From contig SHUY01000003.1 in NCBI GenBank assembly GCA_009694435.1, positions 1-54,951 on the forward strand: a DNA stretch of 54,951 nucleotides, in the 5' to 3' direction. The stretch is from Acidimicrobiia bacterium. Its GTDB lineage: Bacteria > Actinomycetota > Acidimicrobiia > IMCC26256 > PALSA-555. Position numbers and translations under genes: made by a program. This document shows positions 1-9,265 of this stretch, in pieces (the stretch's first letter is position 1; each line of letters begins with the position of its first letter). The notes under the pieces are model-generated. The model was not told the origin of the DNA. It saw only the letters and a list, made by a program, of their open reading frames with translations, and searched no databases.

Positions 1-2
1 CC

Positions 3-233
3 GAAGGCGAATGGGTCAAAGACGAAAGCGGAGAATTGGTATTCCAACCTGCTGGCGGTGGTGAGGCGATTTCGGCTGAGGCTGCGGGATATTCTGCCGC
101 CGAAGAAGCAGTGGCCGAGGCAGTCGAAGAAGCAGTCGAAGAAGCGGTAGCCGAGGCGGTCGAAGAAGCAGTGGCCGAGGCAGTCGAAGAAGCGGTAGCC
201 GAAGAAGCAAACGAGGAGCAGGCTGACGCGTGA
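3..233 (+). CDS. nusA: NusA C-terminal tail (5' end outside window)
   Basis: The open frame enters from the left edge and ends at TGA 231-233, so only about 76 C-terminal residues are visible. They are a hydrophilic linker followed by a strongly acidic tail made of repeats of the type EEAVAEAV. No catalytic or RNA-binding domain is inside the window. The assignment rests on position: in actinobacteria nusA lies directly before ylxR and infB, and NusA often ends in an acidic extension. NusA binds RNA polymerase and modulates pausing and termination. The family cannot be proven from this fragment; it could be another protein with an acidic tail. Confidence 0.55.
   Translation, partial: EGEWVKDESGELVFQPAGGGEAISAEAAGYSAAEEAVAEAVEEAVEEAVAEAVEEAVAEAVEEAVAEEANEEQADA
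104..207 (+). repeat. In-frame imperfect tandem repeat coding EEAVAEAV units
   Basis: Short blocks such as GAAGCAGTGGCCGAGGCAGT recur with small variations (cagtggcc / cggtagcc, gaggcagtc / gaagcggtc). All are in the reading frame of the tail and code for Glu/Ala/Val octads. Length changes by multiples of 3 would keep the gene open, so this may vary between strains. Confidence 0.75.
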
Positions 234-255
234 TCAAGATCGCCTCCCGAGTCGC

Positions 256-513
256 TTGTGTGTGGGGTGTCGAACGAACGCGTCGGTCGACGACCTGGTT
301 CGTTTGTCGGCCAATGCTGACGGATCGCTTAGTCTCGGGCCGGGAACGGGTCGAGGCGCATGGCTGTGTGGTCCACCCGACGGAATCGAATGTCTTAATC
401 AAGCCGTTCGCCGCGGAGCCCTTGACAAGGCGCTGCGCATTCGCGTGCTCGAATCAGAAATTGAAGCGGTACGAAGTAAAATGCAAGACCCTAATAGCGA
501 GTTCCTCAGTTAG
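256..513 (+). CDS. ylxR: YlxR family RNA-binding protein (DUF448)
   Basis: Small basic protein of 85 residues. It opens with the family signature CVGC-R (residues 2-6), followed by a DLVRL strand, a GRGAWLC turn and a region rich in Arg and Leu. The order nusA-ylxR-infB is classical. No ATG or GTG lies in frame upstream of the CVGC motif, so the TTG at 256 is the best start; this makes the protein begin right at the motif, slightly shorter than relatives that carry a few residues before it. The family binds nucleic acid and has been proposed to modulate RNase P or transcription. The exact role here is unknown. Confidence 0.8.
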   Translation: MCVGCRTNASVDDLVRLSANADGSLSLGPGTGRGAWLCGPPDGIECLNQAVRRGALDKALRIRVLESEIEAVRSKMQDPNSEFLS

Positions 514-534
514 TCCGACGAGTTAGGTAGAGGC

Positions 535-3174
535 TTGGCCAAGAAAGTACGAATTTATGAAATAGCGCGTGAGTACGGCGTCTCTAATGAGGTCGTGCTC
601 GAGCTTGCTAATGAACTAAAGATTGGCGCTACTAGCCATTCGGCCAGTTTGGAAGAAGCGATGGGCGATCGCGTGCGCCGTTTAGCCGACTCTAAAGGAA
701 TGACTCGACAAGCCCCCGCTAAAAAAGCCCCCGCTAAAAAAGCCCCGGCTAAAAAAGCCCCCGCTAAAAAAGCTCCCGCTAAAAAAGCTCCCGCTAAAAA
801 AGCCCCGGCTAAAAAAGCCCCGGCGAGTAAATCGGCTCCGGACGAAGAGGCGGACGCGAAGATTGCCCCCGCGGTCCCTAATCCGACTAGTCGAGTAGTG
901 CGTTCTTCGGCTCGAGTCGAAGAACCCGAAGCGATTGTTTCTACTCCTAAAATTACTCCGAGCGCTTCAGAAATTCCCTCGGTGCCGGCCGCTACCCCCG
1001 AGAGTAAAGTTGAACCAACTGCGGCTAATGCTAAGCCGATTCCACCACCGCCAGGTCAACGTCGAGTACCTCCACCGCCCGTTCCGGGTCGTTCTTTTTC
1101 TTCTGGTCCTCGCCCTGGTGGCGCGGGACCCGCGCGCCGCAGTCCGACCGACGGTACGACTGGTGAAGCGGCCGCGCCTCGGCGTTCTCCCGGCGGTTAC
1201 ACCCCTCGTCCCGGTCCCGCAGCAACTCCGGGAGCAGGGGCCCCGGCTGGTCGCCCCGGTGGTGGCCGTGGTCGGCCAACCCCTCAAGGACAACGGCCCC
1301 GGCGTAAGAAACGGCGGCGCCGCAGTTTTGAAGAATTAGGTCCCGCTTCCGCTCCGGTACTCACCCCAATAGATGCTCCAGTGCCGGAAGGCGAGATTGT
1401 GGTGCCTCGAGGGTTGACGCTGCAAGAACTAGCCCCCATGTTAAATCGCAATACGGCCGACTTGGTGCGGTTGCTTTTTGATGCGGGTGAATTAGTAACC
1501 GGCACGCAGTCGCTAGCCGACGAGATGGTAGATCTCATAGCAGAAACCCTTAACGCGGAAGTACTGCTGGTCGAACCTGGTCAAGAGCAAGAACTTGAGT
1601 TGCAAGGCATGCTTGGTGACGAAGAAGAAAATGAAGACGAGAGTCTTCTGGTTCCGCGCGCTCCGATTGTTACCGTTATGGGTCATGTCGACCACGGAAA
1701 AACTACTTTGCTTGACCGCATTCGCAGTGCCAATGTTGTTGCTGGCGAAGCGGGGGGAATAACTCAGCACATCGGTGCTTACCGAGCTGAGCATAATTCT
1801 AAACCCATAACTTTTATCGATACTCCTGGACACGAAGCCTTTACTTCGATGCGTGCTCGCGGTGCACAAGCCACCGATGTAGTCGTTTTAGTTGCGGCCG
1901 CAGATGACGGTTTGATGCCGCAAACTTTAGAGGCGCTTAATCACGCCCGTGCGGCAGACGTTCCGATCATTGTGGCCATTACCAAAGTGGACCGTGAGGA
2001 CGCTAACCCTGAACGAGTTCGCCAACAATTTGTTGAAAACGAATTAGTCCCCGAAGAGTGGGGGGGCGACACGATAATGATCGATGTCTCCGCTCCTACT
2101 GGCCAAGGGGTAGACGCATTGCTAGAGGCAATTTTGTTAGTGGCCGAACTTGAAGAACTCTCGGCTAACCCAGACGCACCCGCCCGAGCATTTGTTTTGG
2201 AGTCCAACCTTGATCCCGGGCGAGGGCCAGTAGCGACAGTTTTGATTGAACGAGGAACACTAAAAGTCGGCGCCCCCGTCGTGGCCGGTGGCGGATGGGG
2301 CCGAGTTCGAGCGTTGTTTGACGAGCACGGAAAATCAATCAAAGAGGCGGGGCTCTCTATGCCAGTAGAGGTCCTTGGTCTGGACGAAGTTCCGTTAGCG
2401 GGTGACGAATTGCGCGTTGCTCCCGACGAAAAGACCGCCCGCTTGGTTGCTGAAGCACGAATCCACCGCCGTCGATCAGCCAGTAGCTCTCACCCGGCAT
2501 CGCTGGCCGGCGGGGCTCGCCTAGAAGATATTTTCGCCATGGTGCAACGCGGTGAAGTTGCCACTCTCAATCTGATCTTGAAAGCCGACGTGCAAGGCTC
2601 GCTGGAAGCCATAACTGATGCGTTGCGCAAACTCGATAAAGATCATGAAGAAGTTCGACTTTCGTTTGTTCACCGAGCCGTAGGCGGTATTAGTGAATCG
2701 GATATCGATTTGGCGGCCGTTTCTAATGCCACGGTGATTGGTTTTAATGTTCGGCCCGATCGCAAGGCGCGTGAACGAGCCGAGTTTGAAAAAGTGGAAC
2801 TTCGTCTTTACGAAGTTATCTACAAGGTTCTTGAAGATGTCAACTCTGCCCTCATTGGTATGTTGGAACCAGAATTTGAGGAAGTCGTCACCGGAGATGC
2901 TGAAGTGCGTGAAATATTCGGGATTCCCCGAGTCGGGAAAGTGGCCGGTTGTTTTGTGCGCAATGGTGTAGTTACTCGAGGTTCGAAGGTGCGTTTCTTG
3001 CGTGACGGGGTTGTCATCTGGAATGGCGCAATCAACTCTTTGCGCCGATTCAAAGATGATGCTCGCGAAGTTCAGGCCGGATTTGAGTGTGGTATTGGTC
3101 TTTCTGACTTCCAAGACCTAAAAGCGGGTGACATCATTGAGACTTATGACCTCAAGGAGATTCCCCGCACCTAA
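535..3174 (+). CDS. infB: Translation initiation factor IF-2
   Basis: GTPase that delivers fMet-tRNA to the 30S subunit. The 879 residues hold an N-terminal IF2-N helix ([19 protein letters not shown], residues 3-21), a long Lys/Ala then Pro/Gly/Arg-rich linker to about residue 265, a second IF2-N module, and the G domain. The G domain shows G1 GHVDHGKT (383-390), G3 DTPGHE (429-434) and G4 TKVD (483-486) in place of NKxD. Beta-barrel domains and the tRNA-binding C-terminal domain follow. The start is TTG 535, preceded by a purine-rich GGTAGAGG. It lies in the ribosome-maturation operon and ends 12 nt before rbfA. Confidence 0.97.
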   Translation: MAKKVRIYEIAREYGVSNEVVLELANELKIGATSHSASLEEAMGDRVRRLADSKGMTRQAPAKKAPAKKAPAKKAPAKKAPAKKAPAKKAPAKKAPASKSAPDEEADAKIAPAVPNPTSRVVRSSARVEEPEAIVSTPKITPSASEIPSVPAATPESKVEPTAANAKPIPPPPGQRRVPPPPVPGRSFSSGPRPGGAGPARRSPTDGTTGEAAAPRRSPGGYTPRPGPAATPGAGAPAGRPGGGRGRPTPQGQRPRRKKRRRRSFEELGPASAPVLTPIDAPVPEGEIVVPRGLTLQELAPMLNRNTADLVRLLFDAGELVTGTQSLADEMVDLIAETLNAEVLLVEPGQEQELELQGMLGDEEENEDESLLVPRAPIVTVMGHVDHGKTTLLDRIRSANVVAGEAGGITQHIGAYRAEHNSKPITFIDTPGHEAFTSMRARGAQATDVVVLVAAADDGLMPQTLEALNHARAADVPIIVAITKVDREDANPERVRQQFVENELVPEEWGGDTIMIDVSAPTGQGVDALLEAILLVAELEELSANPDAPARAFVLESNLDPGRGPVATVLIERGTLKVGAPVVAGGGWGRVRALFDEHGKSIKEAGLSMPVEVLGLDEVPLAGDELRVAPDEKTARLVAEARIHRRRSASSSHPASLAGGARLEDIFAMVQRGEVATLNLILKADVQGSLEAITDALRKLDKDHEEVRLSFVHRAVGGISESDIDLAAVSNATVIGFNVRPDRKARERAEFEKVELRLYEVIYKVLEDVNSALIGMLEPEFEEVVTGDAEVREIFGIPRVGKVAGCFVRNGVVTRGSKVRFLRDGVVIWNGAINSLRRFKDDAREVQAGFECGIGLSDFQDLKAGDIIETYDLKEIPRT
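712..816 (+). repeat. Seven 15-bp tandem repeats (APAKK) inside infB
   Basis: Seven consecutive 15-nt units of the form GCC-CC(C/G)-GCT-AAA-AAA code for Ala-Pro-Ala-Lys-Lys. Only silent third-position differences separate the copies (gcc/gct, ccc/ccg). The repeat sits in the unstructured IF-2 linker. Confidence 0.95.
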
Positions 3175-3186
3175 GCGGAGCGAAGT

Positions 3187-3546
3187 ATGGTCAGCCGAGC
3201 CCCTCGCAAGTTCTCCCGCATGCTGCGGGTTAACGAGTTGGTGCGGGAAGTTCTAGGCGACGAGCTTGAACGGCTGGCCGATCCTCGACTCGAATTAGTC
3301 ACGGTCATGAGTGTCGATGTGAGCCCTGATCTCCGTAACGCTACGGTTTACTACGGAGCGTTGGGCCGAGATGATCCCTCAATCGCGGTAGCACTTAAAT
3401 CGGCTACGCCGCGACTGCGCAAAGCCATTAGCCGGGAAGCTCGGTTGAAGTATCTCCCCGATTTGAAATTCAAAGAAGACCCTTCACTCGAAACTGGACA
3501 ACGAGTCGAAGAGATTTTGCGCAAGATCCGCGAGTCAAAACAATGA
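3187..3546 (+). CDS. rbfA: 30S ribosome-binding factor A
   Basis: Protein of 119 residues with the single KH-like fold of RbfA: N-terminal RMLRVNELVREVLGDEL, central DPRLELVTVMSVDVSPDLRNATVYY, and C-terminal PDLKFKEDPSLETGQRVEEIL. It helps mature the 5' end of 16S rRNA and the 30S subunit. ATG 3187 follows a GCGGAGCGAAGT ribosome-binding region. It overlaps the next gene by 4 nt (ATGA), which indicates translational coupling. Confidence 0.95.
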   Translation: MVSRAPRKFSRMLRVNELVREVLGDELERLADPRLELVTVMSVDVSPDLRNATVYYGALGRDDPSIAVALKSATPRLRKAISREARLKYLPDLKFKEDPSLETGQRVEEILRKIRESKQ

Positions 3547-4547
3547 GCCCGGCCCGAGCCGCGGGCTCCGATAAGGCCGTAGTCGCGGCCGCGGCGGCAC
3601 TAAGAGACGCGTCCGAGATTGCTCTCGCTTGTCATGTAGGACCTGATGGTGACGCTTTGGGGTCAACCCTTGGTCTGTTCCATGTGTTGCGTGCGGCCGG
3701 ACGACCAGTAGTGGCGTCGTTTCCCGACCCGTTCGTAGTGGGTCCAACTTTTACCGGCCTACCCGGCTTGGAAGATTTAGTACCACCCGAAAAATTTCCT
3801 GCTGCGCCCGAAGTGATGGTTACTTTCGACTGCGGTTCACTTGATCGTCTAGGAAATTTAGAGCCCGCGGCGCGTGCGGCGAGCGAACTTATTGTTGTTG
3901 ACCATCACCTTTCTAACGATTCTTACGGGACGATCAACCTAATTGAATCTGATGCTGCGGCCAGCGCCAGTGTGGTGCTCAAACTGATCGACGAGCTAGG
4001 CCTCGAGCTGAATCGCGATGCTGCTTTTTGTCTGTACGTAGCACTAATTTCAGACACCGGCCGTTTTCAGTACGAAAACACCACTCCCGCAGTATTCGAA
4101 ATGGCCCGCCGACTCACTGAATTTGATTTACCCGTAGCCGATCTTTCGCGTCAGCTTTTCGAAGTAGACAGTTTTGCTTACTTGCGCTTATTGGGTGAGG
4201 TGCTTAACGGAGTCGAATTAGATTCTGAATTTAACCTTATTTGGGCAGTTGCGACTAACGAAATGTACGAACGGCACGGGGTGAAGCGGGAAGAGGCCGA
4301 AGGATTAATTGACATAGTTCGGCGAGCTGCTGAGTCTGAAGTTGCTCTGCTGTTGCGAGAAGAACCCGACTCGACTACGCGCGGGAGTTTGCGCTCACTA
4401 GGTGGGGTAGACGTTTTGGCTATTGCGCAAACTTTTGGTGGTGGGGGACATCGTCTCGCGGCTGGATTTAGCTCAGACAAGCCGCCCTTAGAAGTGCTTG
4501 CTCTTGTGCGCTCCGAGCTTGGTGCGGTTGGTGGTCAAAATGGTTGA
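3543..4547 (+). CDS. nrnA: DHH/DHHA1 phosphoesterase, NrnA-like oligoribonuclease/pAp phosphatase
   Basis: Protein of 334 residues with the DHH-family metal motifs: H31-x3-DGD (HVGPDGDALGS), the name-giving DHH at 120-122, and SDTGRFQYENTTP further on. The C-terminal DHHA1 domain carries the substrate loop GGGGHRLAAG. The family degrades 2-5 nt RNA (nanoRNA) and dephosphorylates pAp, using Mn2+ in the cytosol. Its place between rbfA and truB is conserved in actinobacteria and firmicutes. The start ATG 3543 overlaps rbfA, and its 3' end overlaps the truB start by 8 nt. Confidence 0.92.
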   Translation: MSPARAAGSDKAVVAAAAALRDASEIALACHVGPDGDALGSTLGLFHVLRAAGRPVVASFPDPFVVGPTFTGLPGLEDLVPPEKFPAAPEVMVTFDCGSLDRLGNLEPAARAASELIVVDHHLSNDSYGTINLIESDAAASASVVLKLIDELGLELNRDAAFCLYVALISDTGRFQYENTTPAVFEMARRLTEFDLPVADLSRQLFEVDSFAYLRLLGEVLNGVELDSEFNLIWAVATNEMYERHGVKREEAEGLIDIVRRAAESEVALLLREEPDSTTRGSLRSLGGVDVLAIAQTFGGGGHRLAAGFSSDKPPLEVLALVRSELGAVGGQNG

Positions 4548-5433
4548 TGGCCTAGTAATCGTTGACAAAGAGCCGGGCTGGACTTCCCATGACGTAGTGG
4601 CCAAGTTGCGCTCGGTCTACGGGCAAAAACGAGTGGGTCATGCCGGCACACTTGACCCCGATGCCACCGGTGTTTTGTTGGTCGGTCTGGGACGAGTTAC
4701 TCGGCTAATGCGATTTTTACAGGCGGGGAAAAAGGTCTACCGCTCCACGATTCAGTTCGGCGTGGCTACGAACACGCTCGATGCCGCGGGAGAGGTAACC
4801 GGCGAAGTTGCCATGACGTTTACCCGTAGTGATCTCGAGGCCGCTTTACCGCAATTTGTGGGCGATATCAAACAAATACCGCCGATGGTTTCTGCCGTGA
4901 AGATTGACGGGAAACGGTTGTACGCGTCGGCCCGCGCGGGCGAAGAGGTTGCTCGTCCACCGCGGCCAGTAACGGTACATAAATTTTTATTAGAAGATTT
5001 TGATGACACAGAACCAGGTTTTCCTCGGGCCACGGTTTTAGTGGAGTGTTCTTCGGGAACTTACATTCGCTCGTTGGCGGCCGATTTGGGCGAAGCCTTG
5101 AGCGGGCTAGGACACATAATCACTTTGCGGCGAGTTTCGAGTGGCTCTTTTGGGGTTGAAGAAGCTCACGCTATTGATTCGGTAATAGCCGCGCCCAGTG
5201 ATTGTTTGTTATCACCATTAATTGCTATGCGCGATCTTGACCAAGTTAAAGTTGATTCGGCGACCGAAAAGTTGGTAAGTCACGGGCGACGTATTTGTAT
5301 AAATCAAGAAGAAGAAAATATTAGCGGGCCGTGCGCGGTGGTGGGAGCGAGGGGTGAGCTGCTCGCGGTTTATGAGCCAAAAGAAAATGAATTTGTGGCC
5401 GCCGTCGTAGTCTCTCCTGGAGCCGGAGAGTAA
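4540..5433 (+). CDS. truB: tRNA pseudouridine-55 synthase
   Basis: Makes pseudouridine 55 in the T-loop of tRNA. ATG 4540 gives a 297-residue protein whose N-terminus MVDGLVIVDKEPGWTSHDVV matches the family exactly; the longer open frame from 4498 would add residues not found in TruB. The catalytic Asp39 lies in GHAGTLDPDATGVL. A KxIPPMVSAVKIDGKRLY loop and a SSGTYIRSLAADLGEALS segment follow, with a C-terminal PUA-like part. It overlaps nrnA by 8 nt and ends 5 nt before ribF. Confidence 0.96.
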   Translation: MVDGLVIVDKEPGWTSHDVVAKLRSVYGQKRVGHAGTLDPDATGVLLVGLGRVTRLMRFLQAGKKVYRSTIQFGVATNTLDAAGEVTGEVAMTFTRSDLEAALPQFVGDIKQIPPMVSAVKIDGKRLYASARAGEEVARPPRPVTVHKFLLEDFDDTEPGFPRATVLVECSSGTYIRSLAADLGEALSGLGHIITLRRVSSGSFGVEEAHAIDSVIAAPSDCLLSPLIAMRDLDQVKVDSATEKLVSHGRRICINQEEENISGPCAVVGARGELLAVYEPKENEFVAAVVVSPGAGE

Positions 5434-5438
5434 CTGCT

Positions 5439-6428
5439 ATGGATAGTGTTGTAGACCTAGTTGGTTACGAGCCTCCCGTCGGGGGGACGGTAGTAACTAT
5501 TGGGGCTTACGACGGCGTTCATTTGGGTCATCAAGCGGTCCTACGGCTAGTACGCGATTTAGCTACGGCTCGAAATTGTGAAGCAGTCTGTCTGACTTTT
5601 GATCGTCATCCGGCTGAAGTAGTGCGAACGGCGACTGCACCCAAACTCCTCACTAATCTTGAGCAAAAACTAGAACTTTTAGCCCAAACCGGCTTTGTCG
5701 ACACAACTTGCGTTTTGACTTTTGACGAGGAGCGCAGCAAAGAAGCCGCAGAAGATTTCGTTCGCACAGTTCTTGTCGAAGGTTTGGGTGCCCGTTTAGT
5801 TGTGGTTGGAGCCGATTTCCATTTCGGCCATCGCCGACACGGAAAAGTTGAGTTACTTGAGCAAATGGGGGCAGAGCTGGGGTTCGAAGTTATTGGCTTG
5901 GGCCTAGTTCCGGTGGCGGGTGACTCGACGGGGGTCGCTTATTCGTCGACTCGTATTCGTGAGCTGCTTGGTGAAGGAAACGTAACTGGTGCCGCGCGGT
6001 TGCTTGGTCTACCCGCTCGAGATTATGAAGTTCGAGGAACGGTAGTGAAAGGTGATCAGCGCGGGCGAGAGTTGGGCTATCCCACCGCAAACGTCGCCGT
6101 TTCGGATCGTATGTGTTTACCCGCCGATGGAATCTACGCAGGCTATTTTCGTTGTGGGCCGTCCTCGGGTGCTCCGCTAGATGACGGCGACGGGATTGAA
6201 CGGCCGTGTGCTGTCTCGCTGGGTCGCCGACCAACGTTTTACGAAGACGCACCGGTATCACTGCTAGAGGCTTTTCTGCTTGATTTTGATGACGACCTCT
6301 ATGGTCGCAACGTAGCGGTTCGCTTCGTTGATCGAATCCGAGGTGAGGAGCGTTTTGAGAGTAGCGAGAGCCTAATTAAGCAAATGGGCCTCGATGTTGA
6401 GGAAACTCGGCGGCTTCTAGGTGCCTGA
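5439..6428 (+). CDS. ribF: Bifunctional riboflavin kinase / FAD synthetase
   Basis: Converts riboflavin to FMN and then FAD. In 329 residues it has the N-terminal FMN adenylyltransferase domain (GAYDGVHLGHQAVL at 22-35; YSSTRIRELL near 167) and the C-terminal flavokinase domain (KGDQRGRELGYPTANV; GRRPTFYED; LLDFDDDLYGRNVAVRF). ATG 5439 is preceded by GGAGCCGGAGAG. No FMN riboswitch is seen, as expected for a gene embedded in this operon. Confidence 0.95.
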   Translation: MDSVVDLVGYEPPVGGTVVTIGAYDGVHLGHQAVLRLVRDLATARNCEAVCLTFDRHPAEVVRTATAPKLLTNLEQKLELLAQTGFVDTTCVLTFDEERSKEAAEDFVRTVLVEGLGARLVVVGADFHFGHRRHGKVELLEQMGAELGFEVIGLGLVPVAGDSTGVAYSSTRIRELLGEGNVTGAARLLGLPARDYEVRGTVVKGDQRGRELGYPTANVAVSDRMCLPADGIYAGYFRCGPSSGAPLDDGDGIERPCAVSLGRRPTFYEDAPVSLLEAFLLDFDDDLYGRNVAVRFVDRIRGEERFESSESLIKQMGLDVEETRRLLGA

Positions 6429-6439
6429 GCTGAGTCTGC

Positions 6440-6506
6440 TACCGTAAAGGGGTTCCCAACCAGGGAATTAAAAGCACCAAAGACGAAAACAAGTAGAAGC
6501 GAAGGT
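6440..6506 (+). promoter_or_regulatory. Putative rpsO promoter -10 and leader hairpin
   Basis: A TACCGT hexamer at 6440-6445 would start transcription near 6452. The first bases of that RNA can fold as TTCCC-AACCA-GGGAA (6453-6467), extendable by two G-U pairs. S15 represses its own mRNA by binding leader structures in several bacteria, so this hairpin is a candidate site; the function here is inferred. No clear -35 is seen. Confidence 0.35.
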
Positions 6507-6764
6507 ATGCCCGAATCATCAACAACGATCTCCGATCACCGCCGCCACGAGACTGACACTGGTTCGGCGGAAGTCCAGATAGCCCTGCTTACTGGCCGCA
6601 TTGATCACCTAACCGAACATCTCAAGACGCACAAAAAAGATCATCACTCGCGTCGTGGTTTGCTCATGATGGTTGGTCGCCGCCGCCGTTTGCTTGACTA
6701 TCTAAAGCGCAAAGAAGTTGACCGATACCGAGCGATCATCGCGAAGTTAGGTCTGCGGAGGTAA
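6507..6764 (+). CDS. rpsO: 30S ribosomal protein S15
   Basis: Protein of 85 residues, close to the usual 88-89. It carries the S15 signature: [22 protein letters not shown], then [19 protein letters not shown] and [16 protein letters not shown]. It binds the central domain of 16S rRNA early in 30S assembly. A GAAGG lies 3 nt before the ATG. It is separated from ribF by 78 nt and from pnp by 113 nt; rpsO-pnp is an old conserved pair. Confidence 0.97.
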   Translation: MPESSTTISDHRRHETDTGSAEVQIALLTGRIDHLTEHLKTHKKDHHSRRGLLMMVGRRRRLLDYLKRKEVDRYRAIIAKLGLRR

Positions 6765-6774
6765 TCGTTCTAAA

Positions 6775-6832
6775 GAATTACTCGCGTTTTTATTCTTGTT
6801 CGACCCTCGTGGCTCTCACCGGAATTACTCGC
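6775..6832 (+). repeat. 11-nt direct repeat in the rpsO-pnp spacer
   Basis: GAATTACTCGC occurs at 6775-6785 and again at 6822-6832, 47 bp apart. The second copy runs into CAAGTATAAG, whose TATAAG could be a -10 element for pnp. The ribosome-binding site GAGAGGAG lies at about 6864-6871. Confidence 0.6.
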
Positions 6833-6877
6833 AAGTATAAGTAAAGACGTCGAAAAATAATCAGAGAGGAGCGTCTT

Positions 6878-9259
6878 ATGGAAGGCGCCATTCGTGTTTC
6901 CGGTCCTATCAACGCTGAAGGGACCGTATTGTCGCTAGAGACGGGAAAGCTTGCTCGTCTTGCTGCTGGAGCAGTTTTAGTTCAGATTGGTGACACCACC
7001 TTGCTCACCACCGTTGCGACTAGCAAGCCGCGCGACGGGATCGATTTCTTCCCGCTTACGGTTGACGTAGAAGAGCGGATGTATGCCGTAGGTAAAATTC
7101 CTGGGTCATTTTTTCGCCGTGAAGGTCGGCCTGGTGAAGCCGCTATTTTGACTTGTCGTCTTACCGACCGTCCGTTGCGCCCTTCGTTCCCCAGCGATTT
7201 TCGCAACGAAGTGCAGGTGATTTCCACCATTCTTGGCGCTGATCTTGAGAACCCCCACGACGTTGCTTCAATTAATGGCGCATCGGCGGCACTGATGGTG
7301 TCGGGGATTCCCTTTGACGGACCGATTGGTGCAGTACGCATTGCTGCTATTGACGGCGAATGGGTTGCTCACCCGACTTACCAGCAAGGTGATGAGTCCA
7401 CCTTCGAAATGGTGGTGGCCGGTCGCAAACTTCATGATGGTGATGTTGCAGTAATGATGGTGGAAGCAGGCGGTACTGCTGGTTCGTTCGAAATGTACGA
7501 AGCCGGTGCGCCGAAGGTAACCGAAGAAACTATTGCTGATGGTTTGGAGTTCGCGAAACAGTGGATCTTGGCGTCTATTGAGTTGCAACTTGAACTAGTT
7601 AAAAAAGTTCAGGCGGAAAAAGGTCCAATTCAAGACATTCCTTATGCTCCTTCCATCGACTACGCCGACGATATTTTCGATGCCATTGCCGACGAAGCGC
7701 GTACCGCTACTGCTCAAGCGATGTTTGTTGCGGATAAAAATGATCGCAACAACCGTCTTGACGAGATTGAGTCGGCTGCGATCGCTACTTTGGTTGGTTC
7801 TGACGAAGCTCCGGGACAATTTGCCGGGCGTACTGGTGAACTCAAAAAAGCGTTCCGTTCGTTGCAAAAGCAGGTCGTGCGTGACCGTATTGTCAATGAA
7901 GGTGTGCGTATTGACGGGCGTGGTCTTACCGACCTACGCCCAATTTCTTCTGAAGTTGGTTTGTTGCCTACTGCTCACGGAACCGGTTTGTTCCAGCGAG
8001 GTGAGACTCAAGTTTTGAGTGTGGTCACACTCGGAATGCCGCGTATGGAGCAAATGGTCGATTCGATTGGCACTGATGACCGGAAGCGCTACATGCATCA
8101 CTACAACTTCCCGCCGTTCTCAACCGGTGAAACTGGCCGAGTGGGATCACCTAAGCGGCGTGAAATCGGTCACGGGGTACTGGCAGAACGAGCATTGGTG
8201 CCCGTGTTGCCTAGTGCCGAAGAGTGGCCCTACACCTTGCGAGTCGTGTCTGATGTGATGTCGTCAAACGGCTCTACCTCAATGGCGTCAGTGTGTGGAT
8301 CGAGTCTCTCTTTGATGGATTCTGGTACTCCGCTTAAAGCGCCGGTGGCGGGAATTGCCATGGGCCTCGTTTATCACGATGGAAAATACGTAACCCTTAC
8401 CGACATCCTCGGAGCGGAAGACGCTTTTGGCGACATGGACTTCAAGGTGGCCGGAACTCGTGATGCCATTACTGCTTTGCAACTCGACACCAAAATTGCT
8501 GGCATTCCCGCCAGTGTTCTGGGCGACGCATTGCGCCAGGCTCGAGAGGCACGATTGCAAATCCTTGACATTATGAACGAGGCCATCTCTGCCCCGCGTG
8601 AAGATGTAGGCCCCACCGCACCAAAAATAATCAGCATAGAAATACCGATTGACAAAATCGGTGAGGTGATTGGTCCTAAGGGCAAGGTCATTAACACTAT
8701 TACTCAAGAAACTGGAGCCGATGTTTCGGTTAGTGACAATGGGGTAGTGGGTACGGTTTCAATTGGTTCTAAAGATGGGCAAGCCGTTGAAGAGGCTCGG
8801 CGTCGCATTGAACTAATTCTTGATCCACCGACCGCCGAATTGGGAGCGACTTACACCGGTCGAGTGGTGAACGTGACTAAATTTGGAGCGTTTGTAAATA
8901 TCTTGCCTGGTCGAGACGGGCTGCTGCATATCTCTAAATTGGGTGGCGGTAAGCGCATCGATCGAGTTGAGGACGTGGTTAATCTTGGCGACGAAGTTGA
9001 AGTACGCGTTGACGACATTGACAACTCGGGCAAACTCTCGCTCAGCATGGCTAATGACGAAGGATCGAATTCTAGTGATAGCGATTCGGCTCCTAAGCGC
9101 GAAGCGAGCAAATCTGACTCAAGTCGGAGTGCGGTTTCGTTTGAAGATACTTGGGAAGCTAAAGCTAAAGAAGAGTTCGGTGACCTTGGTCCCGACGATG
9201 CTGGCCGAGGGGAGAAAAACTCGGGTGGAAATCGCGGCGGCGGTAAGCGGCGGCGCTAA
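6878..9259 (+). CDS. pnp: Polyribonucleotide nucleotidyltransferase (PNPase)
   Basis: Phosphorolytic 3'-5' exoribonuclease and RNA-tailing enzyme. In 793 residues it has two RNase PH domains flanking an all-helical linker (second core: RIDGRGLTDLRPISSEVGLLPTAHG... FQRGETQ), a KH domain (IEIPIDKIGEVIGPKGKVIN) and an S1 domain (YTGRVVNVTKFGAFVNILPGRDGLLHIS). A charged tail of about 70 residues ends in GNRGGGKRRR, typical for actinobacterial PNPase. The start ATG 6878 has a strong GAGAGGAG Shine-Dalgarno sequence. It is followed after 6 nt by the M16 peptidase. Confidence 0.97.
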   Translation: MEGAIRVSGPINAEGTVLSLETGKLARLAAGAVLVQIGDTTLLTTVATSKPRDGIDFFPLTVDVEERMYAVGKIPGSFFRREGRPGEAAILTCRLTDRPLRPSFPSDFRNEVQVISTILGADLENPHDVASINGASAALMVSGIPFDGPIGAVRIAAIDGEWVAHPTYQQGDESTFEMVVAGRKLHDGDVAVMMVEAGGTAGSFEMYEAGAPKVTEETIADGLEFAKQWILASIELQLELVKKVQAEKGPIQDIPYAPSIDYADDIFDAIADEARTATAQAMFVADKNDRNNRLDEIESAAIATLVGSDEAPGQFAGRTGELKKAFRSLQKQVVRDRIVNEGVRIDGRGLTDLRPISSEVGLLPTAHGTGLFQRGETQVLSVVTLGMPRMEQMVDSIGTDDRKRYMHHYNFPPFSTGETGRVGSPKRREIGHGVLAERALVPVLPSAEEWPYTLRVVSDVMSSNGSTSMASVCGSSLSLMDSGTPLKAPVAGIAMGLVYHDGKYVTLTDILGAEDAFGDMDFKVAGTRDAITALQLDTKIAGIPASVLGDALRQAREARLQILDIMNEAISAPREDVGPTAPKIISIEIPIDKIGEVIGPKGKVINTITQETGADVSVSDNGVVGTVSIGSKDGQAVEEARRRIELILDPPTAELGATYTGRVVNVTKFGAFVNILPGRDGLLHISKLGGGKRIDRVEDVVNLGDEVEVRVDDIDNSGKLSLSMANDEGSNSSDSDSAPKREASKSDSSRSAVSFEDTWEAKAKEEFGDLGPDDAGRGEKNSGGNRGGGKRRR

Positions 9260-9265
9260 CTCTTC

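Noticed and set aside
230-526. 98-residue open frame starting ATG/GTG 230 over ylxR
   Set aside because: It is a shadow in another frame. The ylxR frame has the CVGC-R signature and the family pattern.
712-816. Regular 15-bp repeats as a CRISPR or minisatellite
   Set aside because: There are no spacers, and the repeats are in frame inside infB with silent differences.
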